Below are positions 33,196 through 44,777 of a DNA stretch of 64,000 nucleotides, one piece after another (within the stretch, counting starts at the first letter, position 1; each line of letters begins with the position of its first letter). The stretch is taken from the NCBI RefSeq assembly GCF_003589595.1, contig NW_020653852.1, positions 5,498,255-5,562,254 on the forward strand. Reading direction: 5' to 3'. This DNA comes from Hyposmocoma kahamanoa (lineage: Eukaryota; Arthropoda; Insecta; Lepidoptera; Cosmopterigidae). The translations under genes were made by a program, and so were the position numbers. The notes beneath the pieces were generated by a model that was not told the origin of the DNA, did no database searches, and worked only from the letters and a program-made list of their open reading frames with translations.

Positions 33196-34439
33196 TTGTT
33201 TCAATTTATTTTTAAATAATATATTTGCGAAAACTGCTAAAACAAAAAACATATTACATGGCATTAATTAAAGAAAATAGTGTACTAAAATGCTTACCTA
33301 CTATAAAAAAAGAAAAGAAAAACTCATCTAGTTCAAAGAAGACATTGCGTTGGAAAAAACATGGCGGGTTTTTATAGTTGCAGTTGTTACATGATTTAAT
33401 TTTCAGTTTAAGTATACACGTATTACGTTTTTAATGTCTTAATGATTTATTACTTTTTTAAACTGATGGCTCTACAGCCAATTCTCAATAAATAAATTTA
33501 AAAAAAAACCAATATCGTACCCAGTGCCTCAGGGGCCCTGTGCCCGTGGAACTGGCAATGTTTCCCCTTTGATGGCTAAATTTATTCTTATTATTACGTA
33601 TTGGCGAACCACGTGACACCAATTTACTGATTTATTTAATAAATCTTACTGCATGTAAAAATTTATTTGTTCTTATTTCACATTACTTGTGTAATGTGGT
33701 ATGAAACTACATTAGAAAAGTACGTAAAAGTTAAAAAAAGACATCTGTTTCTCAAGAGCTTGTATTCAATAAATATGTGCTTGTTGGTAGTTCAAGAATG
33801 AGAAATGTGAGGTCAAGAAACTTTACACGTAAGACTTTGGATCGTCTAGGCATATAGTTCAATTTTAAATGTAAAAGAAGACATGTAATTGCCTGTACTT
33901 ACTGTAAGTGTTTAGTAAGACTTTCTTGCTCACCTAAGTTCGTATCTGTGCAAAGTGTGAATGAGTAACGGTAGAAAGTGTGGTTTTGGCTAACCTGTTG
34001 ACGTATGTGGCCACGAGACAGCGCGTCGGCGCCTCGTTACCGTTAAATATAATATATAAGTGTACAGTGTATGTAATTATAACTGTGGTAACTGATAAAA
34101 AGTGTAAAATACGAACCGGAATGAAAGAGACTAACCAAGAGGTTACCACTGTAAACGATATACGATGAACTCCAGAGTTCGATTACTTATATATGTATAT
34201 CAAAAGTCAGAAGTCAAGAAATCATTTATTCCTTATGATGCTCGCGACATCGTCTGTTGTTGTTTTCATAGTTTTATTTGTTCTCTATACAAACATTCAT
34301 CCCTTATTTCACCCCCCTTAAGATTTATTTTTGTAATAAAAAATAGCCTAGTTCTCCTAGGTTCCATCTATCTCTATATCAAAAGTCATCATGTTTTTTC
34401 GGTTAGGTTAGGCGTCAAATCGTAGTAGACAAAATACCT

Positions 34440-34645
34440 TTCGCATTTATAACCGAAGGTGGAAATTTGTAATGTCCCACAGGACATTCTTCGTTACGAC
34501 ATAATATCCCTTACGACATTTCAGATTTCCACTGTCGATATAAAGGTTGTAATTTTATTGCCTATCGAATTTTTAAAATGTCGTAAGGGGCATTTTGTCA
34601 TACGACACGCCCCTTACGACATTTCAAATTTCTACCATCGATATT
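34440..34645. repeat. Inverted-repeat element with 'cccttacgacatttc' motifs
   Basis: 'cccttacgacatttcagattt', 'aaatgtcgtaaggggcattt' and 'ccccttacgacatttcaaat' alternate in orientation. The outer parts ('ggtggaaatttgtaatg' and 'catttcaaatttctacc') are inverse. Probably a small MITE. Confidence 0.55.
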
Positions 34646-35059
34646 AGTTTGGATTTAAAATAAATTTACACTTGAAAACATCATTTTTTAACAGTAGCTC
34701 ATTCACTGTGCTGCCTTAAGAGAACAACGAGCAAGAAACTCTAGGGGTTACACTTTGAATCAAATTTGTGTGGAAGCTAGAGCTATGTCGTCTTTCCATA
34801 TATATATATATAGTATATAACACGTAGTCTTTAATTTTGTAATTATGACTTTTCAATTAAAATACTTTTAATGTAGGTTTAAACTGAGGAAATGATAACC
34901 TATGATCCGGAATTTTATTGTAAAACGCATACAGTTCCCCACAAAGCAATCGTTCTACTAACTAATTTAGGCAATGAAGTTTTCTAAATTGGATCTGATG
35001 TTTTTTTATTTTATAATTCCGGCGTTTTTTTGTATTATAATTTAAAAAGGGTACAATTT

Positions 35060-35250
35060 TCTTGGTAGCCTTAGCTTGACCTACCGCCTCTCAAGTAAGA
35101 CCGTGGGTTTGAATACGGACTCGCACCACTGAGCTTCTCGGAATTTATGGGCGAAATTTAATTTGAAATTTGCCATGAACTTTTCGGTGAAGAGAACATC
35201 GTGATAAATCGTCGGAACATGTCTGAAGTCCCCAACCCGCCCTGGACTAT
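35060..35250 (+). mobile_element. SINE type E, 3'-truncated
   Basis: 'ctaccgcctctcaagtaaga', 'gtgggtttgaata', 'gcttctcggaatttatgg' and 'aagtccccaacccgccctgg' match 57965-58275. Confidence 0.65.
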
Positions 35251-35555
35251 TTTTTTTATAACATCTAGTGACGGGACCAACAAGTCGTGCGTCTGATGGT
35301 AAGCTACACGCCTGTCACAATTACAGTGTCACTCAGAGCTTTAAATTGCAAAGATCTGAGGGGCACTGCCACTGCGCCCGTCACCTCAACGTGACGTAAG
35401 TTGACAAGTCCCATGTGACTGTAATTTCACTAGCACCCATACCCTTTAAAACCGGAACACAGTATTGCTGACATTACTGCGTGGCGGCACAAAAAAGGTA
35501 AGGTGGCAGTACTTCCCTGGACGAACTCTTTCTCAAGGAGCTCTGCTGCTACTAA
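35250..35555 (+). repeat. Family A repeat, near full length
   Basis: 'ttataacatctagtgacggg' to 'aggagctctgctgctacta'. Confidence 0.85.
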
Positions 35556-35608
35556 GACTACTATTATTGTTAATGCATTTACGAAAATATGTCATCAAAA
35601 CTAGAAAT

Positions 35609-35911
35609 TATTTAGGTAAGGGTGCTGGTGAAATTACAGACACATGGGACTCAGGATGACAGGAGCAGCGCCAGTGCCCCTCAGATCTTTGCGATTTAAA
35701 TCTCTGAGCGGTGTTGCAACTTCTTCTTATCGTGTGGAAGGTATACACTGTAATGCTTGTTGTAATCGCGGTGAAAGGATTTGCCAATAGGCGTAATATA
35801 CCTACTTGCCGATTGTTGCTCAGGAAGCGCCAGATGTCAACTGACAGGCGTGTAGCTTATTACCATCAGGCGCACGACTTGTTCGTCCCGTCACTTGGTA
35901 TTATAAAAAAA
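35609..35911 (-). repeat. Family A repeat with internal insertion
   Basis: 'ggtaagggtgctggtgaaat' to 'acttgttcgtcccgtcactt', with about 115 foreign bases near 35715-35830. With the previous copy it forms an inverted pair. Confidence 0.75.
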
Positions 35912-36865
35912 ACAACGAAAATCTGTCTGAAAGTTTCTGTTGTCGTTAAATCTTGGCTCCCAAGAAACCAAAGTTTTATTTAACCAACAACTTAAATTAT
36001 GTAACAAAAAACAATTATGTACATTCGAGATAAACAAATAGATGAGGTCAGAGAGTCAAATATGAACACTAAAAGGTCTTAGGCAGTCACGCGCTGGCAA
36101 TTAAAATTGACTAAAAAAATAAAAAAATTATGTAATAAACATTTCAACGTATTACATGCAAATTATAACGTTATTAATAAACATTTTGCAACTAAGCCGT
36201 GTTTCTCTATTTTATTCCCTCTTCCCCTTTGCATCATAGGGGATATATTTGGTGTTGTGGCTATTCCTAGGATTCGCACAAAATGTGGAAACATTAATGG
36301 GACGAGCTAATTTGGAATGGAATTGCTCCCCTGTTGACTTATTTCCTTTCAAGGTGAGAGAGAATAGGCATTATTTTGGTGTGCATGCTTTATCGTCGAC
36401 CTCATCGTCGCATTCCATCAGGTGAGGTAAAGGTCAAATGGTAGTGACCCGTTTAGTTCATGCAAGTAGTCTCAATCTATGATGTCTGAAATTAAAAAAA
36501 AATTGAGTTTCCTGCTCATTTTTCTCAGGGGAATCTGCCTTACGAATTAGCAGTAGAGTTTAATCAATGTAGCGATTTCAAGGGGACTTTGTTTTCCAAT
36601 GATATAAAGATTATTTCAGATTGAGTTTGATGAAAATGTACACAAAAAAATGCTGCTCGTTACCTCGTAGAGTAATGAGCAGTATTTCATCACGGCCCCA
36701 TCGATCTCATCGCAAAAAGCCTACTCCAAGATATGCAGGAGCGTCTGTGTCCACTGAACTACAGCTCGGGATCTTTCATTTTTAGATTCAAATTAGAAGA
36801 GTATGTAATTAATTGCCGGGAAGATTTTAAATAAAGTATTTTTTTTTTTGTAATTGTTCGGCCAC
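35912..36865. other. Intergenic upstream of the exon-2 copy
   Basis: No gene recognised. It was read for copies of other torso exons (signal-peptide exon, WCQSKGEV exon) and none was seen by eye. Confidence 0.35.
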
Positions 36866-36867
36866 TG

Positions 36868-37020
36868 GGGCTGTTTGTCAGAGTTTATTTAGCTTGTAAA
36901 TTAATAGGCGTACTGAAAAATAATCTCACTTATTATCTTTTTTCTTTTTATTGTTCGGGATCAAACAGAGTACTGCAAGAAGAATTATTTCGGTAAGTGA
37001 ATTGTTTCAATGAATTTTGT
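36868..37020 (+). repeat. Duplicated segment carrying a copy of torso exon 2 and flanking intron
   Basis: About 150 bases ('agtttatttag', 'cgtactgaaaaataatctca', the exon copy, then 'ggtaagtgaattgtttcaat') align with 50700-50852. By eye the intron parts are roughly 85 % similar. Confidence 0.8.
36959..36992 (+). pseudogene. Displaced copy of torso coding exon 2 with broken acceptor
   Basis: 34 bases encoding DQTEYCKKNYF, identical to 50788-50821 except ACA for ACG (both Thr). The donor GTAAGT is intact. The acceptor is GG (36957-36958) where the real exon has AG. It lies 7.6 kb upstream of the torso ATG, so it cannot serve the gene as modelled. See findings. Confidence 0.75.
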
Positions 37021-37030
37021 ACCCTTTATA

Positions 37031-37206
37031 TAATAATAATAACGCACACAATGAACATGGCCCCGCACTAGGGAAACCCTGTGTCGCGGGTGCCATGGAC
37101 ACACACATAGACAACCACAAATTACACCTAAACTCACGAGAGAAATAAATATAGGCCATATTAATATTTGTCCCAGCCCGGGAATCGAACCTGGGACCTC
37201 TGCGTG
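37031..37206 (-). mobile_element. SINE type B, head-truncated
   Basis: 'cgcactagggaaaccctgtg' to 'gacctctgcgtggcagtc'. The tRNA-like head breaks off at 'ggcagtcga', at the same point as the copy at 50520-50694. Confidence 0.8.
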
Positions 37207-37486
37207 GCAGTCGATTTCGCCGCATGTGTGGCCTCTAAGACCTATCGATTGCGGTTTTAGGTCTGTCTGTAAGCACTATCTTTAATGAAACAGACTTTTT
37301 ACTTACAATCTTTTTTTAACGTTCATCGTTTATTGTTTTTTTTTAAGATTCAAGTTCAACGTTCAACTTAAAGCCATTGGACTGTAGGGACAGTCCAAAG
37401 TATAAAGATGAGTATGCCGTTGACTCTACTTTTTATACCGTAAAGTAAAAAAAAATGTAAAGGTTTGTGTGTCAAAACTCTTTCCT

Positions 37487-37758
37487 TTTTTACGATATCA
37501 AGTAACGGGATAAACGAGTCGTGCGCCTGGTAGTAAGCTACACGCCTGTCCCTAGCAATTGCAGTGCCATTCAGAGCTTTAAATCGCAAAGATCTCAGCC
37601 CGTTACTCTGCGACATAAGCTGACAAGTTCCATGTGCCTGTAATTTCACCAGCACCCTTGTCCTTTAAAATGGAAACGCAGTAATGGTCACATTACTGCT
37701 TGGCGGCAGAAATAGGTAAGGCAGCAGTACTTCTCTGGACGAACTTTTCAAAAGCTAT
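37487..37758 (+). repeat. Family A repeat
   Basis: 'tacgatatcaagtaacggg' to 'tctctggacgaacttt'. Confidence 0.8.
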
Positions 37759-38191
37759 ACTAAATATACCTCGTGAACTACTATGGTTCCGTAACGCCAT
37801 TGATAACGGGGTACATGACGTCACTTAAGCCCTAGTGCAACTCAGACCGTGTTGAATCAAGTGATCCCTCATTGTCAAATTTTATATTGATTAGCTTAGC
37901 AGATTAAATTTAAAAGAAAATAATGTTGATGTCTATAAACACGATTACTTGACCCTCGTATCTCGACACCTGCGCACCGAACGACTACAACGCCATAAGT
38001 GACGTGGGTGTTCAAACGAAGCGTGCCTCTGTCTTCATTTCATTCATTCATTAATAATATCAAATAGTTTAATGTACTGACTGGGAGATCCAGGGGCTGG
38101 CAGCTTCCTTGCCTAATATTTTGTCGTAGGCACGCAAAGTGAGACTGCTGCGAGTTTTTTAATCCTGTGGAGGTGTCAAATGTTCACCTAT

Positions 38192-38345
38192 GGACAACCA
38201 CGCAGAGGTCGATTCCCAGGCCGGGAGAAATATGAGTATGGCCTACATTTATTTCTCTCGTGAGTTTGGGGGTAATTTGTGGTTGTCTGCGTGTGTGTCC
38301 ATGGCATCAGCGATACAAGGTTTCCCTAGTGCAGGACTATAATTG
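38192..38345 (+). mobile_element. SINE type B, head-truncated
   Basis: 'aaccacgcagaggtcgattc', 'gtaatttgtggttgtctg' and 'aggtttccctagtgcaggac'. Confidence 0.75.
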
Positions 38346-39640
38346 TGAAAGAACAAAAAATCTGTGTAGCTCTAGACTTACTATTTAATCCGCCTGTTAA
38401 AATGGGGATAATAGCAAATCGCACTGGTGTGTTTGTAGTGGAGTATGAACTAAACTAATCTAAACACAGTTTTTAAGTACAATTATAATAGATACAAACG
38501 CAATACGCGAACGAAATTGCGTTTTAACAGAGATATAGGTCGAATTCGACATAAAGAGATTAATGATTGTAATATATTCGTGTTAAAAATGTAATTTGCG
38601 TCAATAGAGTATATTTTGTACAAATTAAGTTATAGGTCACATACGTCACATAGAATGAGTTAACTAGTAATAAATACGATGAAGATATTAAGATATCGGT
38701 TATGTTATTGCGATAAAGAGAAACATTCGAAGGGAACAAGGGTCACCATTTCTTATCATAGAGAATGTAAAGTTCTCATTAGTTAGTGGATGGGCATTTC
38801 GAAAATCTTCTATCTAGATTATCGACTTTTTTATGTAGGAAAATACAAAATAATTTTCTTTCTTTCAAAAAGTTGCTTTGTTACCCTTCCGGAATAGTCC
38901 TTTTTTATACTGTAAATTTTACATCATTCACGTAACATCGTTTTGCTGTACAAAGATGTACATAAAAGCTGCGAATTTTTGAGTTCAACTATTGAATTGT
39001 ATAGAATTCCACAGAGGTGAATACGTGTAGCTTTGCACGTATAAAGGATTCTCACATAGGTCCGCGCCGCCCGCGCAGCCGCCGCGACCGCCCCGTGTGC
39101 TAGACGATCGTGTGTCGTGCCTCTCGTGTGTCGTGATAGGATCGTGACCAGTTCGGGTCTTTGACTCCTCAGTGTGAACATCCTTGTGGATACTTCAAAG
39201 TTATTTACAAGGTCCAACGTCTACGATCGCCTTCGTCAATTTTTTTGTTACGCTAGACATAAATTTGCCTTTTAGAGATACCTAAATATGTTACGATCCT
39301 TAAAGTAGGTAAAAAATATTTAATAGGTACCTATATGTGTATGATGGCTGACCGATGATACATAAATTTAACTTAACAATAGAGAATTATTAGAATAGTC
39401 AGGTGCTTGATGTGGGAGAAGCGTTACCACACCCAGGTTCACAGGGTCATCTACACTACCATAACCGATTAAAAAAAGAAAACACATTTTTTATCCATCT
39501 TGTATATAATATTTTGGCGACTATGAAATTGGGACCTAAAACTTTTATTCTATGACGATTTTTTAAGTTTTGATTTTAATCATGCTTTTGACTACAACTA
39601 AAGGTAACTGAGTCCAGGATCGGACATGCCTGTTCACTAG
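38346..39640. other. Intergenic with a GC-rich island
   Basis: Around 39060-39135 GC rises sharply ('gcgccgcccgcgcagccgcc', repeated 'gtgtcgtg'). It is preceded by TATAAA at 39042. Possibly a promoter or non-coding exon. No coding frame with domains was seen. Confidence 0.3.
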
Positions 39641-39724
39641 CGGTTTCAAAATGGCCACCGTCAAGATATAACGATTTCCCGCGAAAAAATGGCAGAAAAT
39701 GAAAGTATTGAAGAAAAATTACAA
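39640..39724 (+). promoter_or_regulatory. Promoter-like cluster followed by a short possible first exon
   Basis: 'caaaatggccacc' (YY1/PHO-like), then 'tttcccgcgaaa' (a good E2F consensus), then ATG at 39688 reading MAENESIEEKLQ up to a donor-like GTACGT. A candidate continuation after acceptor TTTTCAG at 40179 reads YNREVKKWRVYVV before a stop. No further exons or family match. Speculative. Confidence 0.22.
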
Positions 39725-41235
39725 TGTACGTAAATGTAATGTAATGTAAATTCTGGTGGTACGATCAATTAGAATTTACTACTATTCACTAGCGCGTTTT
39801 TTTATTCAGTCTGGAGTCTGAGAATCACAAGTCTTGTATATTGCTGTAAAATTCTTTTTAACAATTTGTACAAAAATTCTAATGTAACCTAGTTTGTTTT
39901 GAGTTTGAATAAACACACAAACAGATTACAACGAACTACTGCGAAATTGTTTATCGATGAGTCATGTCAGTTTTCTCAATTGTAATATGGCGCAACAGGG
40001 TTGGTGACTACTTACCTATTTCTTAGAACTAATTATTAATGTAAAAAATTGTCAATTTTTTGCTGAGATTTGTGTTGAATATCCGTTTCTACATATTTCC
40101 ACATGTTTCGCAATAAAAGCGAAAATCCGAGTTCATTTTTAAGTGTACAAATATTCTTAATTATAATTTTATTTTCAGACAACAGAGAAGTGAAAAAATG
40201 GCGGGTTTATGTAGTTACAGTTTTTATATGAATTGAATCGAAATGAATTTAGTTTGAGTATATGATATTATTATATTATATTTTGAGTTTCTTAAGTACC
40301 TGTTATATTTTTAAGTTAATGTGGGGACATATACAATGCCCAATAGACAAATAATAATAAATAAGCAGAAAAGGCCACATTTGTTAGTAATAAACAACAT
40401 TCCAAATATTATTATGGCGAAAAAAGTTGCCGCATAAAAGGAGAGTGAATTCTGCCGCGAATGGTTTCGAGTAACCAGGTTAAGACATGGTGGTGGTGGC
40501 TGACACGCAGTCTGCAGAGCAGAGAAGTCCACATTGTGACAGTGATATGGCGATCTACATAGTATATAGTTATAGTTAGCTAGAAGCTGTATAATATCGC
40601 TGAAAACGTGTGAAGTACTCTACCCACGTCTACTACTTTAAAGTAATGGATGGCCTTAACGCTGTCCTTAGAGCGGACACGTGGCTTGCGGTGGGATCTA
40701 ATATTCCACAAACTTTTGCGGGCGTGGGCACAGCACAGCACCTTACGAAAGTAATGTCCATTGTATGAATAATAATTGAATGCATACAACAAACAAAGAT
40801 ATTTTATATTAAAAGATAAAGATATTTTATATTTTAAATTTTATTTTATATATAAAATATATTATATATTTAAAGACATGTATGTCTTCTATAAAAATAA
40901 AAACCTTTCTTAGAAAAACATCAAAATCGATCAATATGTTAATATTATATATTAGATAGGCGGACATAGAGGGAGACCCTTCGTTTTTACATGGGTTAAA
41001 GAAGTAGCAGTACACAGTACTACAGTGGATAGTATTTTCTAATCTCTACGTGTTTCCTCTTCATTTCAGGGAGTTCGAACTCAATATTTTCCCCCCACAT
41101 TTCTTGGCGACTTTTTTATTATTTATTTATTTATTCATTCATTTAATTCAGGCCACATGACCCATATAATATATACCTTAAGGACTATCATACATACAAT
41201 ATAATAAACTAAATAACTAATCTACACGAATTGCA
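39725..41235. other. Intergenic, no recognised genes
   Basis: A patch at 40190-40310 ('aaatggcgggttt', 'gttacagttt') resembles 33350-33480. AT-rich tracts lie at 40800-40880. Nothing else recognised. Confidence 0.35.
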
Positions 41236-41239
41236 CTTG

Positions 41240-41660
41240 TCGGCGATGTGTAGCGCAATCTAATGTCAGGTAACTGGCCGCGGAATCACCGATATATGAC
41301 ACCCTTCGGCCAAAAGTCTTCCTTCATGAAGGCTGACAGATGTTCGGTCGGCACTCTCATCACAAACGAATTAAAATTCACGTTGTAGCGTGACCCTAAC
41401 CACTCGACCCTCGGGGTGTATTTGGCTTTTAATCAGATGCACTGCACTATCTCCTCAGAATTCGTGGTGTAATGTAGTCGCGACAGGTATAGCAGCGTCG
41501 TTGGTATGGCCGGACTCAGCAAAATGTTCAATGCTGTCGGTGCTATGCCACACAGGTTGCGGCTGGTGGGCTTCCTTTTCCTCGTCACCACCTTTGTGAA
41601 GCCGTCCTCGTGACACTGGTCCGTCTGCCTCTGTGGCCAAAACTGCTTATATCTCATAAA
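41240..41660 (-). mobile_element. LINE ORF1-like C-terminal fragment
   Basis: The minus strand reads YNVNFNSFVMRVPTEHLSAF followed by MKEDFWPKGVIYR, then RGQLPDIR. The DFWPKG block with a preceding RVP segment is typical of the C-terminal domain of gag-like ORF1 proteins of Lepidopteran non-LTR elements. Upstream parts (SRLHYTTNSEEIVQC) are in another frame. Dead fragment. Confidence 0.6.
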
Positions 41661-41899
41661 AGACATAAAAATAAGACGAATTACATGAAACAAAAAACAA
41701 TAAGTGAAATTTTACAACCCTCCTATTTAATCATATAAAGTTCCCGACCAATTTCGTTCGTAGAGTCTTTAAGCCTATCTCCTGAAAAGTTTGTTATGTT
41801 GCAGATAGGTCCTTATTACATGAAGGGTGCGATAACGTAAAATTGCTAGTGTATGTGTGACCGAATTAGCAGTCGAAGCGCGTTGGAAATGAACCTACA

Positions 41900-42170
41900 C
41901 TTTATCCGGATCTAAAATCACGAATATTCATGGTACCTGTAAAGATCCCGGATCTTTGGTTTGTTTGAAAAAAATTACCGCCATTAAATTATTCTAGGTC
42001 CGGAAAAAAATTGCTTCATGACCAAATATACTTTTGTAATATTAATCGTAATGAATATTATGATGTTTGCGTGCAAACATCGAACGCAAAGAAAAATACC
42101 TGCGAAAAACTCCTGTCAGATCGAAGGAATTTTTCTTTATGTTCGGTCCTTGTGTTAATAATAATAACTT
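41900..42170. repeat. Degraded family G and SINE type C fragments
   Basis: 41905-42010 has 'ctgtaaagatcccggatctt' and 'tttgtttgaaaaaaatta'. 42105-42165 has 'gatcgaaggaatttttct' and 'tgttcggtccttgtgttaat'. Confidence 0.45.
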
Positions 42171-42612
42171 TTTATTTACATGATAATCCAACAAGTTTAA
42201 AAGTGTAAGGAAGTCGCAAAGGAATCAGAACACACGACAACTGGCAAACAAAGTAAGTAAAGTACTATGATATCAGTAAATTCCAAACAATAATATATAA
42301 TTCATATTAAAATTCTTTTATCTTGACCCCCTTGTCTTGTGTATTAATAATATCAGATCCGATTAACGTAAGATGTCGTATCAAAACAATATTTTATCTG
42401 TATTAGTTCACTTATAAGCTGTTGATTGTTATGTTGTGTTTTCGTAATAACATTGTCAAGTTTTTTTGTCAAGACAAATAACGTTAATATGTGACAGTGA
42501 ATGGGCCTACAGTGGTATTCCGAACTATTGTGACTCTTTTTTGCTTTTTTTTTTAACCACTCGTTTTTCTTTCTTAGTGTTTAAAATTGAAATGAGAGCT
42601 TATATACATACG

Positions 42613-42790
42613 AGGTTTTTTTATAACATCAAGTGACGGGACAAACAAGTCGTGCACCTGATGGTAAGCGACACGCATGTCCATAACAGTTGCAGTGCTA
42701 CTTATAACTTGAAACTACAATAATCTGAGGGGTACTGCCACTGCACCCGTCACCCTGAGACATAAGTTGAGAAGTCCCATGATTGCTTGT
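42613..42790 (+). repeat. Family A repeat, 3'-truncated
   Basis: 'tttttataacatcaagtgac' to 'gttgagaagtcccatga'. Confidence 0.8.
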
Positions 42791-44140
42791 AATAAGGTAT
42801 GTAGAGTCTATACACTCCTAAATAACTCCTCTGTAACTCATTTAGGCCTAAAGGCCAACATATCGAACCGCATCTGTTGCTATTGATCTTTGTGTATATC
42901 GTGTTAATCTTTTTATACAAATTCTAAATTTACACATTCTTATTTTTGGCGCCTTTTTGATGACATATTTTTCTTATAACAATAATGCTTTTTTGTTTAT
43001 ACTTTTGTACATTGTGCAAGTTGTTCAATAAGCTCTTTGAATCGTAGCAAATTCAGTCTGGACTTGATTACTCAGCTTTGCACCGGATCCACAAGCAGTT
43101 CGCTATTCATCTTACTGATCAAAGCTAGGTTTTTTACAGCGTATAAATTAAAAAGCAATGTACAAATACCACCGCAGCATATTTCTTCAGCATTTGCATA
43201 ATCTATTTCGTAAAGTGTGACCGAAGGTCTGTTGAGATCACAGCCCCACTACTAGTAATATTTATTGGAGTTAACGGTCGTGCTGATTGTTTGATTGGAT
43301 TATTGGGCGATACATGATGTTGTTTGCTTTACTGTAGGCAGGTACTTATTCGTGCTACGAGGGGTACTTCGATATTGTTATTATAATATGTAAATGTCGA
43401 ATATACATTTGTTTTCGAATTGAGCACAATTTTAATTGTGTCATAAACCAGTCTCTCTCTTTCTGTGTATAAAGATCCATTTCACTTTCAAATCGTTCAG
43501 AATCTAATGAGAAACAAATGCCTGTTGAAATTCTGAAGAGTACTTTCAACTTTAAGTATTAATTAAGGAAAAAAGTATCGGGAATCCTTTCACGGGCGGC
43601 GTTTTTGGTCATTAAACCTTCCCCCAACTACCTCCCTCAGTTCCCAGAAGCGCTAAAGCCATTCTCTTCGTCTAAATATGAATACAATAGGATCACCGAG
43701 TTGAACGATTCCAGTGAAACGTTTCGAATTAATTTTTTTGCCCTGCACTGCAGTTTCGGAAATAGGGGCCATTCAGTCACTACGTCAAACTTCAAGAAAA
43801 GAAAGGAAGGTCAATGAAGCGTAACATGAAGCGGTAAAAGTGGGCGACTGTATCTACCAGTCAAGCAACTATCTGTGATACTAAATGATAGGGCAAAAAG
43901 TCATGAAGTTTGCGTAACGTAATTCATGAAAGACCCCCGTTGAAAAGGAAAAATCGATCCTGTGCCTGCGTAAGGTTTAAGCTTTTCAAGCAATACTTAG
44001 AAGATACTTCTGGTGATACAGAATTATGAGTCCCATTTTCTCAGAAGTGACGCATCCGGGCCACCAAAAACCCCATATAAAAGCCGTAACGTCGTAGTGA
44101 GCTCACAGTTTCGATTTTGTTATAGGGGTAGGCGCAAGGT
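42791..44140. other. Upstream intergenic region of torso
   Basis: No gene recognised. An open frame 43605-43817 (plus) lacks domain or splice evidence. Confidence 0.4.
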
Positions 44141-44585
44141 TAGGTTAGGTTAGCCTTTAGTTTTACTAAAGATTTACTCAGGATTTTTTAAACAGAGAAT
44201 TAAATACATACACGGTGTAAGCAATTTAATGTAATTTCGGTAGGCGGTAAGCTATGACCGCTGGTGGCGCTATCCGGCGCCCAGTCTGATATCGTGCGGC
44301 GTAAAGCGCGCGCGCTCGCGTGTTACCTTGTGTACACGCTTTTCCCAATTTTCCACAAAGTTTCTTTCGTATAGCGATTGAATTTTTTTAAACCAAAAAT
44401 AATTTTATTTAACTGAATTTCATTTTAAAAATTCAAATTTAAAATTTAAGTCGTAAAACTGTTTAGAGAAATAAAAAAGTCACATTTCGGGCGTGTGTAT
44501 TTCATTCAATTCACAAAACAATTGCCTGTGAAATAAGATAAGACAAACATTACCGCGGCGAAAAGCTTACGAAAAAAATACGATA
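44141..44585 (+). promoter_or_regulatory. Probable torso promoter / 5'UTR region
   Basis: Contains 'ggttaggttaggttag' (44142-44157), a GC-rich patch at 44260-44320 with runs of 'gcgc', and an A-rich leader before the ATG (AAAATACGATAATG). No clear TATA box. The transcription start is not determined. Confidence 0.35.
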
Positions 44586-44777
44586 ATGTCGTGTTTAAAT
44601 GTAATTCTTAAAATGATAAGCGTTTTAGTGATAACGCAGCTTGCACTGGGAGAAAGTCAGCAACTTTTACAAGAGCCAATCGCGGCGAAGGAACAACTGG
44701 AGTATTTTCTCACGTACATCTGTAAATTTTTCCTCGCCATGACATTGCCTTTTGATACCTCGATGGAATTACGAAAT
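44586..44777 (+). CDS. torso: torso exon 1 (signal peptide and start of the cap)
   Basis: 64 codons, MSCLNVILKMIS to TSMELRN, donor GTAAGA. This is the first ATG after stops and gives a good signal peptide. Confidence 0.78.
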
